Of a DNA stretch of 64,000 nucleotides, positions 1 to 10,675 are shown in pieces (the stretch's first letter is position 1; the number at the start of each line of letters is the position of its first letter). Origin of the DNA: Cherax quadricarinatus. Its lineage: Eukaryota; Arthropoda; Malacostraca; Decapoda; Parastacidae. The stretch spans positions 9,174,544 through 9,238,543 of the forward strand of contig NC_091355.1 of the NCBI RefSeq assembly GCF_038502225.1. The letters are read 5' to 3'. The translations under genes and the position numbers were made by a program. The notes under the pieces were generated by a model that searched no databases, was not told the origin of the DNA, and was given only the letters and a program-made list of their open reading frames with translations.

Positions 1-430
1 GCAGGAAAAGGAGAAAATCCATAATCGCACCTTGGGGGAAAATTCCTAGGAAAAATGGTTTTCCCAATCCCCCCTAAAATTTTTAAATTTTATGGAAAAC
101 AAAAGACCTTTTGGCGCCCTTTTTTTCCGAAAAACCCCAACATACCCCAATTTGGAAAAGTTAAAGGGGCTTTTGGGTTTTTTGGGGCACCATTAAATGT
201 TTTTTTTGGGGCTTTTTAAACCTTTGTTTCCCCCTTCAAGGGTTCCTTTTTCCCTGGGCCTAAGGGGAAATTTCCCAAAATTTGGGGCTTTTTCCCGGCC
301 CGCCTTCCAGAAAAAGCTTTGGAGGAAAAACCCTTAAAAATAAGGGGCCGGACCAGCCCGGGCTGGGGGGGTTCCCCCTGGGGTTTTATGGGCCCGGGGG
401 GCGGCCCCGGCCAACCCCCGGGGGGGGGCT
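1..430. other. Low-complexity, probably low-quality assembly end
   Basis: The first ~430 bases are dominated by homopolymer runs of G, C, T and A in an irregular order, with a GC-rich block at 345-430. No reading frame, repeat family or splice signal can be followed. The texture resembles uncorrected long-read consensus with inflated homopolymers, and recognisable LINE-B sequence appears right after it. A shorter stretch of the same texture recurs at 650-745. This is an inference from texture, not a measurement. Confidence 0.5.
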
Positions 431-525
431 AGGGGCCTAAATTGATCAGGCCCTGATCCACCGGGACACCTAGTCATGGACCGGGCCGCTGAGGCGTTGA
501 TCCCCGGAATACCCTCCAGGTAGGT
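428..525 (+). mobile_element. LINE-B 3'-end fragment
   Basis: The core of the LINE-B 3' end is readable: the paired gatcaggccctgatccacc segment, then the rcccggaa...ccaggta terminus. It matches the better copies at 10286-10455 and, inverted, at 61651-61860. The upstream part merges into poor sequence. Confidence 0.6.
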
Positions 526-753
526 CCATTTGAGTTAGAAACACTAAAACGGCTGCAGTGTGAGGTGGGTCTAGCGCTGAGGAGGTCGGAGCAGTCATCT
601 GAGCAAGGGGAGGCTAACCTGAAAGTCTAAACAGGTAATGGATCAGCGGCTTTTTTGTATGGGGTTTTTCCCAAATTTTGGGTTTTTTTATTCCTCAGAA
701 AAAAAGGGCCAAATTCTCAAAAGGCCCGTTTCCCCCTAAGGGAGTTAAGCATC

Positions 754-756
<3 letters not shown>

Positions 757-810
<54 letters not shown>
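757..810. repeat. (CA)27 microsatellite
   Basis: An uninterrupted CA dinucleotide tract of about 54 bp. Translated, it gives a meaningless poly-Thr-His frame, so no gene is called across it. Confidence 0.97.
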
Positions 811-812
<2 letters not shown>

Positions 813-941
813 GATCATCACCCAGTGTCAAACCAGTTATCCTAAATTAGAAAGGAAATATTACAGAAGAACTAATAAGACACGCATTGAAAAGTAGAGA
901 TAAGTATGTACTGAATCTTTACCTACCTGTACCTGATATCG

Positions 942-1055
942 GGAGTCATGGCGCTGCGTTCAGGCCTCCTGCGTCATGGATTAACCAGTCAGGCTGTTCG
1001 TGCTAGCAGCACTCAATCCAGCATAGGGCACCACAACTCGGCTGATCAGGAACTT
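942..1055 (-). mobile_element. LINE-B 3'-end fragment, diverged
   Basis: Read on the minus strand it keeps the order of the LINE-B end (cagcc..gctgat, gctgctagcacgaacag, cctgactggttaatcca, gaggcctg). It is clearly more diverged than the copies near 10.4 and 61.7 kb. An old insertion. Confidence 0.6.
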
Positions 1056-1079
1056 TAGTAAGTTTGTGTCATATACCTG

Positions 1080-1310
1080 CTGGCCTTTCATGAGTCAGAA
1101 AGGGCCAACAGCCTTACTAAAGTGCAAAACGTGTAATAGGCTTTAATTTCAGACTTCACAACAGTCGTTAGGTTAGATAAGGTTTATCAGACAACAGACC
1201 AAGTGTTTACTGACCCGGGTCTTAGTCATATGATGACCCGCAGCTGGAGCTTTTGGTTATCTGACAGAAGCCTTCAGCTGGTTTACCGGTCCACCCCATT
1301 AAAAATTAAG
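1080..1310 (-). mobile_element. Diverged CR1-type 3' region
   Basis: The segment gctggagcttttggttat through ccggtccaccccattaaaa matches 4975-5036. That second copy sits beside a CR1-type octamer tail (cataagaacataag). By that association this is an old copy of the same LINE 3' end on the minus strand. Confidence 0.45.
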
Positions 1311-1594
1311 GTTATAATTACGACAGTAGGGTAATACTTCCCTGGATAGCCCATTCTCGTACAACCAGTGATGTATGTTGGAACGTTTCTTGGCTCCTCT
1401 CACAGCCATGAAACGGCTTTGCAGACATGTCATGGCAGTAATTTTAATTCATTTGTGATTAAATATGTGTGTTTATGGGTTTGTGTAACCTATTCTAACC
1501 TAAATTCAGAAAATAATAGTTACAAGAAACGGTAGGAAACTGACGTGGAGAATCGTGTAAAAAAATGAACCTAGTAAAATGAGGGGTTCCATAT

Positions 1595-1715
1595 GGCCGG
1601 CCTGTGGTTCTTACTGTGAAGTGCATGCAACAGCCTGATTGATCAGGCCATCAAACAAGAGGGATGGTTTGAGACCAGGCAGTGGGGCGATGACCTCCCA
1701 GGATTGGGTGGAGGT
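1595..1715 (+). mobile_element. LINE-B 3'-end fragment, diverged
   Basis: Recognised by the landmark cagcctgattgatcaggcc, followed by the degenerate gaggc..ggttt...ccaggcagtggggcgatgacc and a final ggaggtaa. It is on the plus strand and lacks coding continuity. Confidence 0.55.
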
Positions 1716-2267
1716 AAGTTAGTAGCTTCATGGATGGTGGTTGTCTACAACCCTCATGCACGTGACTAGTGACGTCATGACTCAGCTGGTCGCCGGGCTG
1801 CCACCAGTGGATCTGATAATTCCCTCACTAAACCAGTTTTGCTGTGAATTGTTTTACCCGTGGCTACGTCAAGACAGGTGATTCATGCTCTCCAACCGCC
1901 AGCATTTTTAGGAAAAGTGATAAAAGAGAGAGGAATATTTTCCCCAGTTAGCGGGATGTTTGAGGTGAGAGGCTTTGAGTGGAGCTTGTAGAAGGTCAGT
2001 AAGAAACATTATTTAGGTACAGGTACATATAAATACAGTAACACATATTATCGAAGTGACTTTTTTCCATTGGGGTCTTTATATTTCCATTGCCCGAAAT
2101 GCTCATGCATGCTAATGGCTTTCTTTGTGCTTAAAAATGTTTTATTACGTGTAAACTACACATTTTATACCACGCAAAGACAAAATTTTGATTTTGATTT
2201 GATTGGGGTTGTGAAGGCTTGTCATGGACGAGGCGGACTCAGGGACGAAAATTTGTCTTTTCAAGTG

Positions 2268-2990
2268 GAGTGATGGGTTTAGAACCCTTGGGTAGATGGA
2301 TCTATAACTTCCTAACAAGTAGAACACAGAGTAATAGTAAACAAAGCCAGAGGCGGCTATAGTAAGAAGCTCTGTTCTGTAAGGTACAATACTCGCTCCC
2401 ATCCTATTCTTTATCCTCATATCCGACATAAATAGAGATGTAAGCCACAGCACAGTGTCCTCCTTTGCAGATGACACCCGAATTTGCATGACAGTATCAT
2501 CCATCAAAGACACTACAAATGTTCAAGCGGACATCGACCAAATCTTTAAATGAGCCGCAGAAAACAATATGAAGTTCAGTGAAGACAAATTTCAATTATC
2601 CGCTATGGAAAACTCGAAGAAATTAAAACTGTCGGAGTATAAAATAAATTCCAACCAGACTATAGAACGAAAAACTAATGTGAAGGACCTGGGAGTGAAA
2701 ATGCCAGAAAATCTCACTTTCAAAGATCACAACAATGTATCTACCGCATCTGCTAGGAAAATGATAGGATGGATAATGAAAACCGAAACTATAGATGCTA
2801 AGCCCATGATGAGTCTCTTCAAATTGCTGTACACTAACTGCTCCTTTCAAGGCAAGCGAAATCGCATGCCTGGAGAATGTACAGAGACTTTTCACGGAAC
2901 GTATAAGTACGATAAAACACCTAAATTACTGGGAATGGTTGAAGTTCCGTGGGGTCGTTGACCCCGAAACCCTCATCAGGTATAACTTAC
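2268..2990 (+). pseudogene. CR1/Jockey-type reverse transcriptase remnant
   Basis: Shifting frames encode a recognisable reverse-transcriptase palm: a WIYNFLTSRTQ stretch, LAPILFFILISDINRDV, then the catalytic motif SFADDTRI near 2463-2490. The 2569-2961 frame continues with a MKFSEDKFQ segment and a KDLGVKM segment, the usual thumb order of CR1/Jockey-type elements. Frameshifts and a stop between the palm and 2569 show it is dead. The closest clade cannot be settled by eye. Confidence 0.75.
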
Positions 2991-3990
2991 CGTCACATAC
3001 CCCCCCTTGACAGCTGTCAAATTTAGTTTTCTTAATGAGTTTTATTAAAGAAAAAAATTAATCTGGTTTCATTCTTCCTCAATTTAAACCGAATATAAAA
3101 TTGGTAGAACAAAAATGAAATTCAAGTTACACGTAGAAATAATGGTTGATAGTTCTGGTGGTTTCTCTGGCCCACTCGTACGCCTCACTTCGATTACCCT
3201 CTCGCATTTATAATACATACTTTTGTAGCAAAATTTAAACTTGCTGGGAAACCTTAAAGACTATCACGTGTATGAATGCAATATCGTTACATAAAAATTG
3301 GTTATTTCTTTAAAATTAAGTGAGAAACTTAGAAAGATAGTGCAGTAGCCGGCGCCAGCTGACAGGATTGGGACTTTTGGGAGACGGGTCCATAATGGCG
3401 ATGGCTTCCGTCGACTGAATGACTCAAAGGCTTGACTTTGCCCATGTCTCTGTTGCTGCTCTCTGGGACCTACATTTTCCTCGTCATTGAGTCCACCTTT
3501 ATCTAAAAATCTTTACCATTTGGTCCTCGCCATTCTCTAGGGGAGTTCGACACACTAGGGTATTGCTGAACCTGACAGACATACCATCAATACAAATATA
3601 TTTTTTTATTTCTTTGTGGTGCAAAAATAATGTATTTTGCATGTAATAAAACACTGGTGGTACAAAAAGGTCACTAGTGTTGCTTTTGAGGTTGTTAAAG
3701 AATCTATTTTCATTCTTCCGTTACTGCTTTGCAGGCTTCTTTGATGCTTTGTGTAATCACAACTCCTTGGCATTTTCTCATTTTCTCTATTTTCTGGCAC
3801 TTCCATATGTAATTATATATTTTGTGTTAATACTGTTTCTAGAGTTTGAGTGTTTTTGTCGTTCTTGTGTGTTATTACCCTATTTACTGGTGTTCCTTGG
3901 CGGAATTTTATTTATAAACTTGCTATTCTCTCACTGGCGTCAGATGCACGTGTTCCTACCATTTCCTCATGTTACTTGTACCGTAGGTTA
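2991..3990. other. Unassigned AT-rich sequence
   Basis: About 1 kb with no repeat, splice pair or conserved protein that I recognise. Two overlapping plus-strand frames at 3677-4089 are hydrophobic, T-rich readings of AT-rich DNA and run into a LINE-B fragment. I do not call them genes. Confidence 0.4.
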
Positions 3991-3994
3991 CCCG

Positions 3995-4075
3995 TAGATG
4001 GTTTCGGGGGTCAACGCCTCCGCGGTCCGGTCCCAGACCTAATCGCGACCAGGTTGTCGATAAAACTTATTTCAC
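3995..4075 (-). mobile_element. LINE-B 3'-end fragment
   Basis: Begins with the LINE-B terminus read backwards (ggtttcgggggtcaacgcc, tccgcggtccggtc) and then decays. Minus strand, 5'-truncated. Confidence 0.6.
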
Positions 4076-4239
4076 GTATCCTTGAGTAATTTTCCTCCTT
4101 TTGGCTTGTGTTCGTGTATTCTGACTGCTGTAAACTGTTCTGTCATTCTTTTTCTGTTTCCTACCGTTCTTTTTTTCTCTGCTGTTTTGCCCTGCTCTCT
4201 GCCAACCTGCTATCTGCTGTTTTGCCCCGTTTACCGCTG

Positions 4240-4460
4240 GTCTCCTGTTCTGTGCGATGTTATCCCTTCAAGGGTTGGGGAGGCCTTGATGTTGGCAAAG
4301 GTTTATTGATCCAAGGAACTGGAGCTCTCGTACCCTTGAATTTAACATGATTATCCCTCATTCCCAAGCGCTATTTGACCTTATGAACTTTTTAGCTAAA
4401 ATATGATTTTGGTGCTTCCCCATGAATATAATAATATATTATAGTAATTAATAATAATGA
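4240..4460. repeat. Diverged 'REP-4' interspersed repeat
   Basis: Shares landmarks (ccttgatgttggcaaaggt, ttgatccaaggaact, attataataatatt tail) with a family seen at 8345-8520, 30200-30400, 36385-36710, 39110-39400, 53590-53715 and 58725-58890. The best copies contain ataggggtcacacagtgcc and gggagg/acaatcaggttt. It ends in a TAA-rich tail, as a SINE would. Family identity is unknown to me. Confidence 0.45.
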
Positions 4461-4489
4461 TCGTTCTGTATATATTCTGTTTATCTGAT

Positions 4490-4605
4490 ATTGCTTTTGA
4501 GGGGTCAGTACCTCTGCGGCCCGGTTCCAGACCAAACCTTCCTGTGGATTGTCCGATCAACCAAGTTGATCAGGCGTATACACCACAGCCTGGTTGATCT
4601 AGAAT
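4490..4605 (-). mobile_element. LINE-B 3'-end fragment
   Basis: Minus-strand LINE-B end: ggggtcagtacctctgcgg, cggttccagacc, gatcaaccaagttgatcag. Truncated and mutated relative to 61651-61860. Confidence 0.6.
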
Positions 4606-4902
4606 TGAGTTGGGGAACTTATCTAGTTATAAGTAATTTTCCGATGACAAAAAATAGGTCTCCAAATATTTTCTGGGGGGCACCAGGGCACTACATGATG
4701 ATTAGATAGATTGACGAGGGCAGAAAAGTGGCCGATGCAATTTGTTGTGGACAAATTAAATAACGTAGATCTTAATGATAATCAAACCGAATACGAAGAA
4801 GACCTAGTTGTGGTTAGTAGAAATGTAAACCCTAGACAACAGTACATAAGTTTTTTTCATTAAAACTAAGATTTCTTGGTTTCATGTCATATACAGTATA
4901 TC

Positions 4903-5040
4903 ATAAGAACATAAGATGTGAAGGAACATAGGTGCATCAGGAAGCAGGACAAGTGTTTCCTGACATGATGACTCCACAGCTAGAGCTTCTGGTCATCTGA
5001 CAGAGGCCTTCCGCTGGCTTACCGATCCACCCCTTTAAAA
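4903..5040 (-). mobile_element. CR1-type LINE 3' end with octamer tail
   Basis: The plus-strand string cataagaacataag is the complement of a TTCTTATG octamer repeat, the tandem-octamer 3' terminus typical of CR1-type LINEs. It is followed by gaaggaacata and a body (ccacagctagagcttctgg through accgatccacccc) that matches 1240-1310. Confidence 0.6.
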
Positions 5041-5201
5041 ATTAGTTATTTTTGTGAAGGAAGATTTCAGTAGGTCTATTCATCACATCTGTATGTAGCT
5101 GATAATCGCGTCACGAGTATTATGCACGCAAATTAAAAGCGCTCACAGTGGTACTTATGAGATACCTGAGGGGTCACGGCCGTTTTTAATTTGCTTATTT
5201 G

Positions 5202-5222
5202 TTATATATTATATATAATATA

Positions 5223-5306
<84 letters not shown>

Positions 5307-5307
5307 T
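5202..5307. repeat. (TA)n microsatellite with (GT)n end
   Basis: About 90 bp of TA dinucleotides with one phase break, ending in five to six GT units. The long AT tract may be copy-number variable and is a likely place for assembly error. Confidence 0.95.
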
Positions 5308-5680
5308 TATTTAACCATAACCTAATACATCTTAAAATGAAGAAACTCGTAGTAAAATGAGTTTGTGGTTAAATGATATTTTACACGATTACAGCAAGAG
5401 CTAATTAGTGTTTAAAGAGACTGTGGACGGAATAGATGATCGTTAATTAAGAGAAGATTGCCTTTTTTGCGGAAGATTGTTTACGCTGGAGTGATTGTCT
5501 TGTTAGCTGCTTCACAGCATTCATACACCGGCAGCAATTACGGGAAGCTCAATTATCTTACCGTAAGTTGCATCTCCTGGAAAAAAAGTTTATGAACGCA
5601 CATGAACACGCGCTGGTGTGGATGAGCGCGAGAGACTAGCCAACATACTGTACCTGTATACATCCATACACATACATGAA
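5308..5680. other. Unassigned sequence
   Basis: Nothing recognised: no frame, repeat landmark or RNA signal. Confidence 0.35.
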
Positions 5681-5684
5681 GTTG

Positions 5685-6750
5685 ATGGAAATAGGACACC
5701 TGCCAGACAGCTGGAAAGCTTCAAATGTGATCCCACTGTATGATGCCACGCAACTGTGACTTAACCCAGTATATGAGAAGTCTGAAGAAAAATAAACATG
5801 AGCTAAACTATAGACTAGTTACCCTTAAGGGGAAGTAAGTGCCGTGATACTGGTGATATTCTGTCGATCCCTGGCATGGGACCTGTCCTCCACTTCTTTG
5901 GCTGGAAACTTCCTCTCATTCCCAAGATGCTCTATGACCTTTACGGGTTTACGCTTTCCCGCTGATATAGACTAGTTCCGCTGTCTAACATATACACTAG
6001 TTTCATTGACTATCATACTGGCTGAAATACTATAAAAGAAACTTGGAGTTCTTCGAGGATCAGTTTGGATGTACCTCTGCCATTCCTAATATACGTAAAT
6101 AACTTGCCAGAGAAAAATTGAGTCATATTTAACACAGTATGCGGGCGATGTCAAAATGAGGCAGATGATAACCTTACACGGCAGGGATAAAGCGCAAGAG
6201 GACTCGACTATGCCGCAAGAGTGTGATCAGACGCATGGCTACTAGAATTCAAACCTGTAAGTGTAAAACATTTAGGAGAAAGTGTGACAAGGAATACGAC
6301 GTAGAAAGTGAGGCGCTGTAGACACCGCGCAAGGAGAAAGATTTGGGAATAAGCTTAACGTTAAGCATAACACCATCTGCATATGCAAGACTAACCACCT
6401 AAGAATTACTTTAAGGAACCTGAATAAAAATTCATTTAGGGCATTAAACACAGCGTAGATGGTGTTGGCAATAAAATTGGCGCAAGGGAGGGGAGAAGTA
6501 CCACGAGAAGAGGTTAAGAGAACTCAACCTGATGACACTAGAGGACAAGGGAACTGGTGGGAGGGATGTGATAACGATGTACAAAATACTGAGAGGAATT
6601 GAGAAGATGAGCATGCTGTAAGTTCAAAACTCAGGCTAGTCATAGGGATGTTAGGAAGTATTTCATCAACCTTAGAGTTGTCAGGGAGTGGGACAATCTG
6701 GAGATCGAAGTAGTAAAGGTGGGATCCATAGTGCAAGGCTCTTGAGACCA
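5685..6750 (+). pseudogene. Decayed CR1-type LINE reverse transcriptase
   Basis: In shifting frames the plus strand reads MEIGHLPDSWKASNVIPLYD, the RT fingers segment. Further on come a degenerate LGVLRGSVW...PLPFLIY.NNLPE palm segment and, at 6540-6720, LEDKGTGGRDVITMYKILRG and a VRKYF-like stretch, which is the C-terminal region of CR1-type ORF2. Stops and frameshifts occur throughout. A REP-4-like fragment (5815-5960) interrupts it. Confidence 0.6.
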
Positions 6751-6759
6751 GGAGAGAGT

Positions 6760-7420
6760 GGACCTAGTAGTGACCACCGAAGAGACGGGGCCGGGAGCTG
6801 TGAATCGACCCTTACAACCACATATATGTGAATACACACGCACGTACGTACGGAAGTTGTGGTGCTACAGCTCCCAGCAGTGTCCATGTGTCTTGTTTAG
6901 TATGACGACAATGTCTGCACTCACTGCCAGAATTTATTTATCCCACGCAATTTCGTAGAGTAAACTTCATCTTGGTGGTTTGCTTTCATCTGGGAGGTCT
7001 CAAGTTTAGTGTGGGACAGTGTAGTACTCGAATTTCGAATTTGTTGTAATTCTCTTGTTAATGACATCTTAAAAACGGTCCTAATGTGGTGCATACCGAA
7101 TCTCGCAGCAAGATCGATGTTTTTATTTAGGTAAATAGACGCATTTGCAATGTGCGGATATTTTGCCTAGGCTACGTTTCACTCATCGTGACCAAAATTT
7201 TTCAAGGCTTTTTGAAGTTCTCGGCGAGAGAAAAATAGCCTAAATAAAATATCTTGTCTAAACGTTGCAAATATGTCTATTTATCTTAATTCATTGTCAG
7301 TGTACATATACCATTTACAATCCCGTGTTATTACTGTATACGTAAAGTGAGGTATAGAGTACTAGCAAGAGTTAACTGGCTTATAATTACAAAGTACGTA
7401 AAATTAGACCTTAGGTTTTA
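6760..7420. other. Unassigned sequence
   Basis: No gene or repeat recognised. The small frames here are short and lack any conserved motif. Confidence 0.35.
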
Positions 7421-7439
7421 CAACAATAAGATAAGATTT

Positions 7440-7702
7440 CGTTCGGATTTTTAACCCCGGAGGGTTAGCCACCCAGGATAACCCAAGAAAGTCAGTGCGT
7501 CATCGAGGACTGTCTAACTTATTTCCATTGTCCCCCAGGATGCGACCCACACCAGTCGACTAACACCCAGGTACCTATTTGCTGCTAGGTGAACAGGACA
7601 ACAGGTGTAAGGAAACGTGTCGAAATGTTTCCACCCGCCGGGAATCGAACCCGGGCCCTCCGTGTGTGAAGCGGGAGCTTTAGCCACCAGGCCACCGGGC
7701 CT
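7440..7702 (-). mobile_element. SINE-2, tRNA-derived, nearly complete
   Basis: On the minus strand it starts with a tRNA-like head at 7701-7630: an A-box-like tggcctggtggctaaag, an anticodon-arm-like region, and a good B box ggttcgattcccgg. The body follows with landmarks gtacctgggtgttagtcgac and ggtgtgggtcgcatcctggg, ending tatcctgggtggctaaccct. Low divergence from the 49.8 kb copy suggests a fairly recent insertion. The head is not an independent tRNA gene: it lacks an acceptor-stem partner and runs into SINE body. Confidence 0.85.
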
Positions 7703-7739
7703 TTTAGTGGAGCAAAAATTTTACCCACGGATCGTGTTA

Positions 7740-8340
7740 CAACATAAAACTACTTATTAACTTGCGGAATAAGGAGTGGAATGGAGTGATTATCGCTGGA
7801 CTTGCGAGCATGCATGTAGGCAGCATGGTAAACTCTGCCTTGTGTGCGTGTGGTATAAGGTGGAGCAGAGTTGTTGAGGCCATGACCGATATAAGTGGGT
7901 GGGAGGGAAGCGGCCCACTACTGCTGCCTACCCTCCGGCCAAACACCTCCCACATTATTCTCGCTGATTTTCACCAGTCCTTCCAAGGACAGTTTTTTGT
8001 CTCGCTGTTTTATTCCACATGTTTGAAGGTAGCTCAGTGCTGCTGGTCAACTTCCAAAACTAACCAAAGAAAATTACGCATATTTTGTTAAGCGGAAGAA
8101 TGCAGACTAGGCTGCTTTTATTGATTAAACACTGAACTGTCAACAGTGTGAGATGAGTTGGTATGGGTGTCTCTTGTATAATATTAAGGTTAAAAGAGAC
8201 AGCAAGCACTTGTGCGGATGTCTGCACCGCCTTATTTTATGATGCATCAGTAATTGCTGTGACCAGACTTGTTTCACACTCATGTTTGAAAAATAAATTG
8301 AATGAAGAACAAGGCTTAATTCACATTAACTTTGCAGAGG
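7740..8340. other. Unassigned sequence with two open frames
   Basis: Plus-strand frames of 109 codons (7762-8091) and 105 codons (8163-8480) exist. Neither has a motif I recognise and the second runs into repeat DNA. I examined them as possible upstream rhophilin exons and found no HR1-like heptads, so no gene is called. Confidence 0.35.
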
Positions 8341-8344
8341 TATT

Positions 8345-8642
8345 AACTCTGGATAACCCAATAGGACCAGGGCACCCTACAAACAGTTGTCCTGATGCTG
8401 ATAAAGGGCTGTTAATCCAGGAATTGGTTACCCTTCCCTTCCTTGGATCAAACCTGATTACCATTCATTCCCGACACTGACTTAGGGTTCAGTACTTCCC
8501 CGTGAATATAACAATAAGCATTAAGTAGGTACCTAGGCGTTTATCGACTGAAGGACGTGATTAAAGACCCCAGTGGAAATAAGACGGTCCTCGATGACAA
8601 ACTTTCTTGGATTTTCCTGGGGTGACAAACCCTCCGAGTTAA
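8345..8642 (+). repeat. REP-4 and SINE-2 body fragments
   Basis: 8345-8520 matches the REP-4 family on its reverse strand (ggttacccttcccttccttgg; TAA-rich end). 8523-8642 carries the SINE-2 body order: taggtacctaggcgtttatcgac, ggaaataagacggtcctcgatgac, tttcttgg, then aaccctccgag. Confidence 0.55.
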
Positions 8643-9175
8643 AATTTCAAATATTCTTTTCCTAAGTTTTTGTCTTATTACGCTAAACTTTTATTTTTAG
8701 CACTCCTGCTCTCAGCTTGTATAATATTAAGTGTCAGTGACTTCACCTTGTGGTTGGGAATGTTTCTCTTATAGGTTAACACTTGTAATATGCACGTTAG
8801 ACAGTGTGTTGCTTCATTCATGCGAAAACTTTTCACATTCGCCCAAGACTGTTGCTCATTTGTAACGTTCAAAACACCTTGATCACGTAAATAGAAAAAA
8901 AAAAACCTGGCATTTATTTTTACTTATCCTGTGTTTTGTGCGTAAAATAGTTTGTTTCAAAGTGACAACCTTTTCATACGCATTTAATTAAAGTGCTTAA
9001 AGTGCGTCTACTTCTGGACGATGTAACCCGGCTACATAATATATTAGCTAACCTATCCTAATTTGACCTAACTGATTCGATATTCACGTAGAGTAAACCG
9101 CCAGTGAGTAAAATGTCATAAACGGGCAGGCAAGAGTACACACTGCAAGTTGAGTTTTATTACTCACATGCTGCG
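8643..9175. other. Unassigned AT-rich sequence
   Basis: No coding or repeat signal recognised in this stretch. Confidence 0.35.
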
Positions 9176-9179
9176 TGCT

Positions 9180-9275
9180 GCTAGCTCAAACAGCCTGACT
9201 GATCAGGCTATAAGCCAGAAGGCCTGATATATCGGGACAGAGCCTCGGAGACGATGACCACCAAAATCAACAGCA
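9180..9275 (+). mobile_element. LINE-B 3'-end fragment, diverged
   Basis: Landmarks tgctgctagctcaaacagcc, tgactgatcaggct, gaaggcctga and gggacagagcctcggagacgatgacc follow the LINE-B order on the plus strand. Confidence 0.55.
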
Positions 9276-9689
9276 GGTATGTGTATGGAACAGGTATACC
9301 GCATACCAGTCCTTGGGCGGTAGTCAAAAAAAAAGTTTGCAGTCACATAATGGGTTCAGAGACTGGACATTGAAGATACTTAATTCCTTGCAAACCAAAA
9401 ATGACCCATGCAGGTCTAGCGGTTTTTTTTTTTTTGCGTAAATTTAAAAATTCGTTGAAAACAATACATTGATTGTGTACTGCGTGAGGACGGTAGGGGA
9501 AGAGAAGGAAACCGTCACGCCATTAGTGAAGGGTTCACTGGGAACTGTTACCGTGTAAACATAAGAAAATGGTGACCAGGCCACGTACACGTGTGTACAG
9601 TTGGTTTCAGGCTATGTACGCACAGTTGTAACCTCCTAGCTGTGTTTGTAGGGTCGAGTCTCAGATCCTGGTTTCTTGAGCTGCTAAGT

Positions 9690-10025
9690 GGTTATAATTA
9701 TGACCATAATTTTTAAAGGGGTGGTCAGACTAAAAGTTCCAACGGCGGGTCACCTGACTTAGACTCGCGTCAAGACACCCTTACCCTGTTTCCTGACAAT
9801 CCTTACCTACCTAACCTTGAGCTCTTATCATGAAGCTGTGTGTGGAGCTTGTCTCCACCACTTCACCCTATAATAAAGTTCATTCCACATGTTTACCATC
9901 CTAAGACTGAAGAAGTATATCCTAGCATCCCTGTGGGTCATCTTTGTTTTTAGCTTCTATATATATTTCTGTATAGTCCTTGTGGCTTAGCGCTTCTTTT
10001 TGATTATAATAATAATAATTCTATA
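9690..10025 (+). repeat. Decayed CR1-type sequence ending in a TAA-rich tail
   Basis: aaaggggtggtcagactaaa at 9715 is the opposite orientation of the 1270-1310 and 5000-5036 segments. Further on, cctaagactgaagaagtat belongs to LINE-derived sequence. The stretch ends with cttctttttgattataataataat, the same tail seen inverted at 26479-26531 and 30455-30490, so it is a mosaic of at least two elements. Confidence 0.45.
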
Positions 10026-10285
10026 TATATTCTCTTGCTCTTATGCCTCTCATTTCAGCTTATCTTGTCAAATCCACCGTAGCCCGGTGACAAAAGCTCT
10101 CGCTTCACACGCTGAGTGTCCGGGTTCAATTCCTGGTGAGGGTTGAAACATTGGGGGTGTTTCCTTACACCGGTTGTCTATGTTCACCATCAGTAAAATG
10201 GGTACCTGGGTATTAGTCGACTGGTGTGGGTTGTATCTTGGGATAAAACTGACCTAATTTGCCCGAAATGCTCTGCATAACGACA

Positions 10286-10455
10286 AGCACCTAAAGTCGG
10301 TTCCTGATCAGCCGGGCTGTGGCTCGTACGTTGGTTTGCGTGCAGCCAGCAGCAACAGCCTGGTTGATCAGGCTCTGATCCACCAGGAGGCCTGGTCACA
10401 GACTGGGCCGCGGGGGCGTTGACCCCCGGAACTCTATTCAGGTAAACTCCAGGTA
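10286..10455 (+). mobile_element. LINE-B 3' end nested in SINE-2
   Basis: Plus-strand LINE-B 3' end, translatable as the conserved C-terminus (SYVGLRAASSNSLVDQAL, then HQEAWSQTGPRGR and stop). It ends in a ggtaaactccaggtaa terminus. It sits where an intact SINE-2 has no such sequence. Confidence 0.8.
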
Positions 10456-10483
10456 AATAACAGTTGGCTTTCTATATAGACCC

Positions 10484-10675
10484 CTGGCTGTCTTCAAGAA
10501 GGCGCTGAGCGGGCACCTAAAGTCAGTACCTAACCAGCCGGGCTGTGGTTCGTACGTTGGGTTACGTGCAGCCAACAGTAACAGCCTGGTTGATCAGGCC
10601 CTGATCCACCATGAGGCCTGGTCACAGACCGGGCTATGGGGGCATTGACCCCCAAAACCCTTTCCAGGTATTGTA
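10484..10675 (+). mobile_element. Second LINE-B 3' end nested in SINE-2
   Basis: Slightly longer truncation: it begins at cccctggctgtcttcaagaa (LAVFKKAL in frame) and runs through the same C-terminal codons to gaccccc...ttccaggta. It differs from the first copy by several substitutions, so it is an independent insertion rather than a local duplication. Confidence 0.8.

Noticed and set aside
655..897. 80-codon frame with poly-Thr-His
   Set aside because: Made by a CA microsatellite plus low-quality sequence.
3677..4350. Overlapping hydrophobic frames resembling membrane proteins
   Set aside because: T-rich sequence yields Phe/Leu-rich frames by composition; they overlap LINE-B and REP-4 fragments.
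7630..7702. tRNA gene candidate on the minus strand
   Set aside because: It is the tRNA-like head of SINE-2 and continues into the SINE body; the same head recurs at 10.1 and 50.0 kb.
7762..8091. 109-codon frame considered as an upstream rhophilin exon or separate gene
   Set aside because: No HR1-type heptads, no matching splice phase and no known motif.
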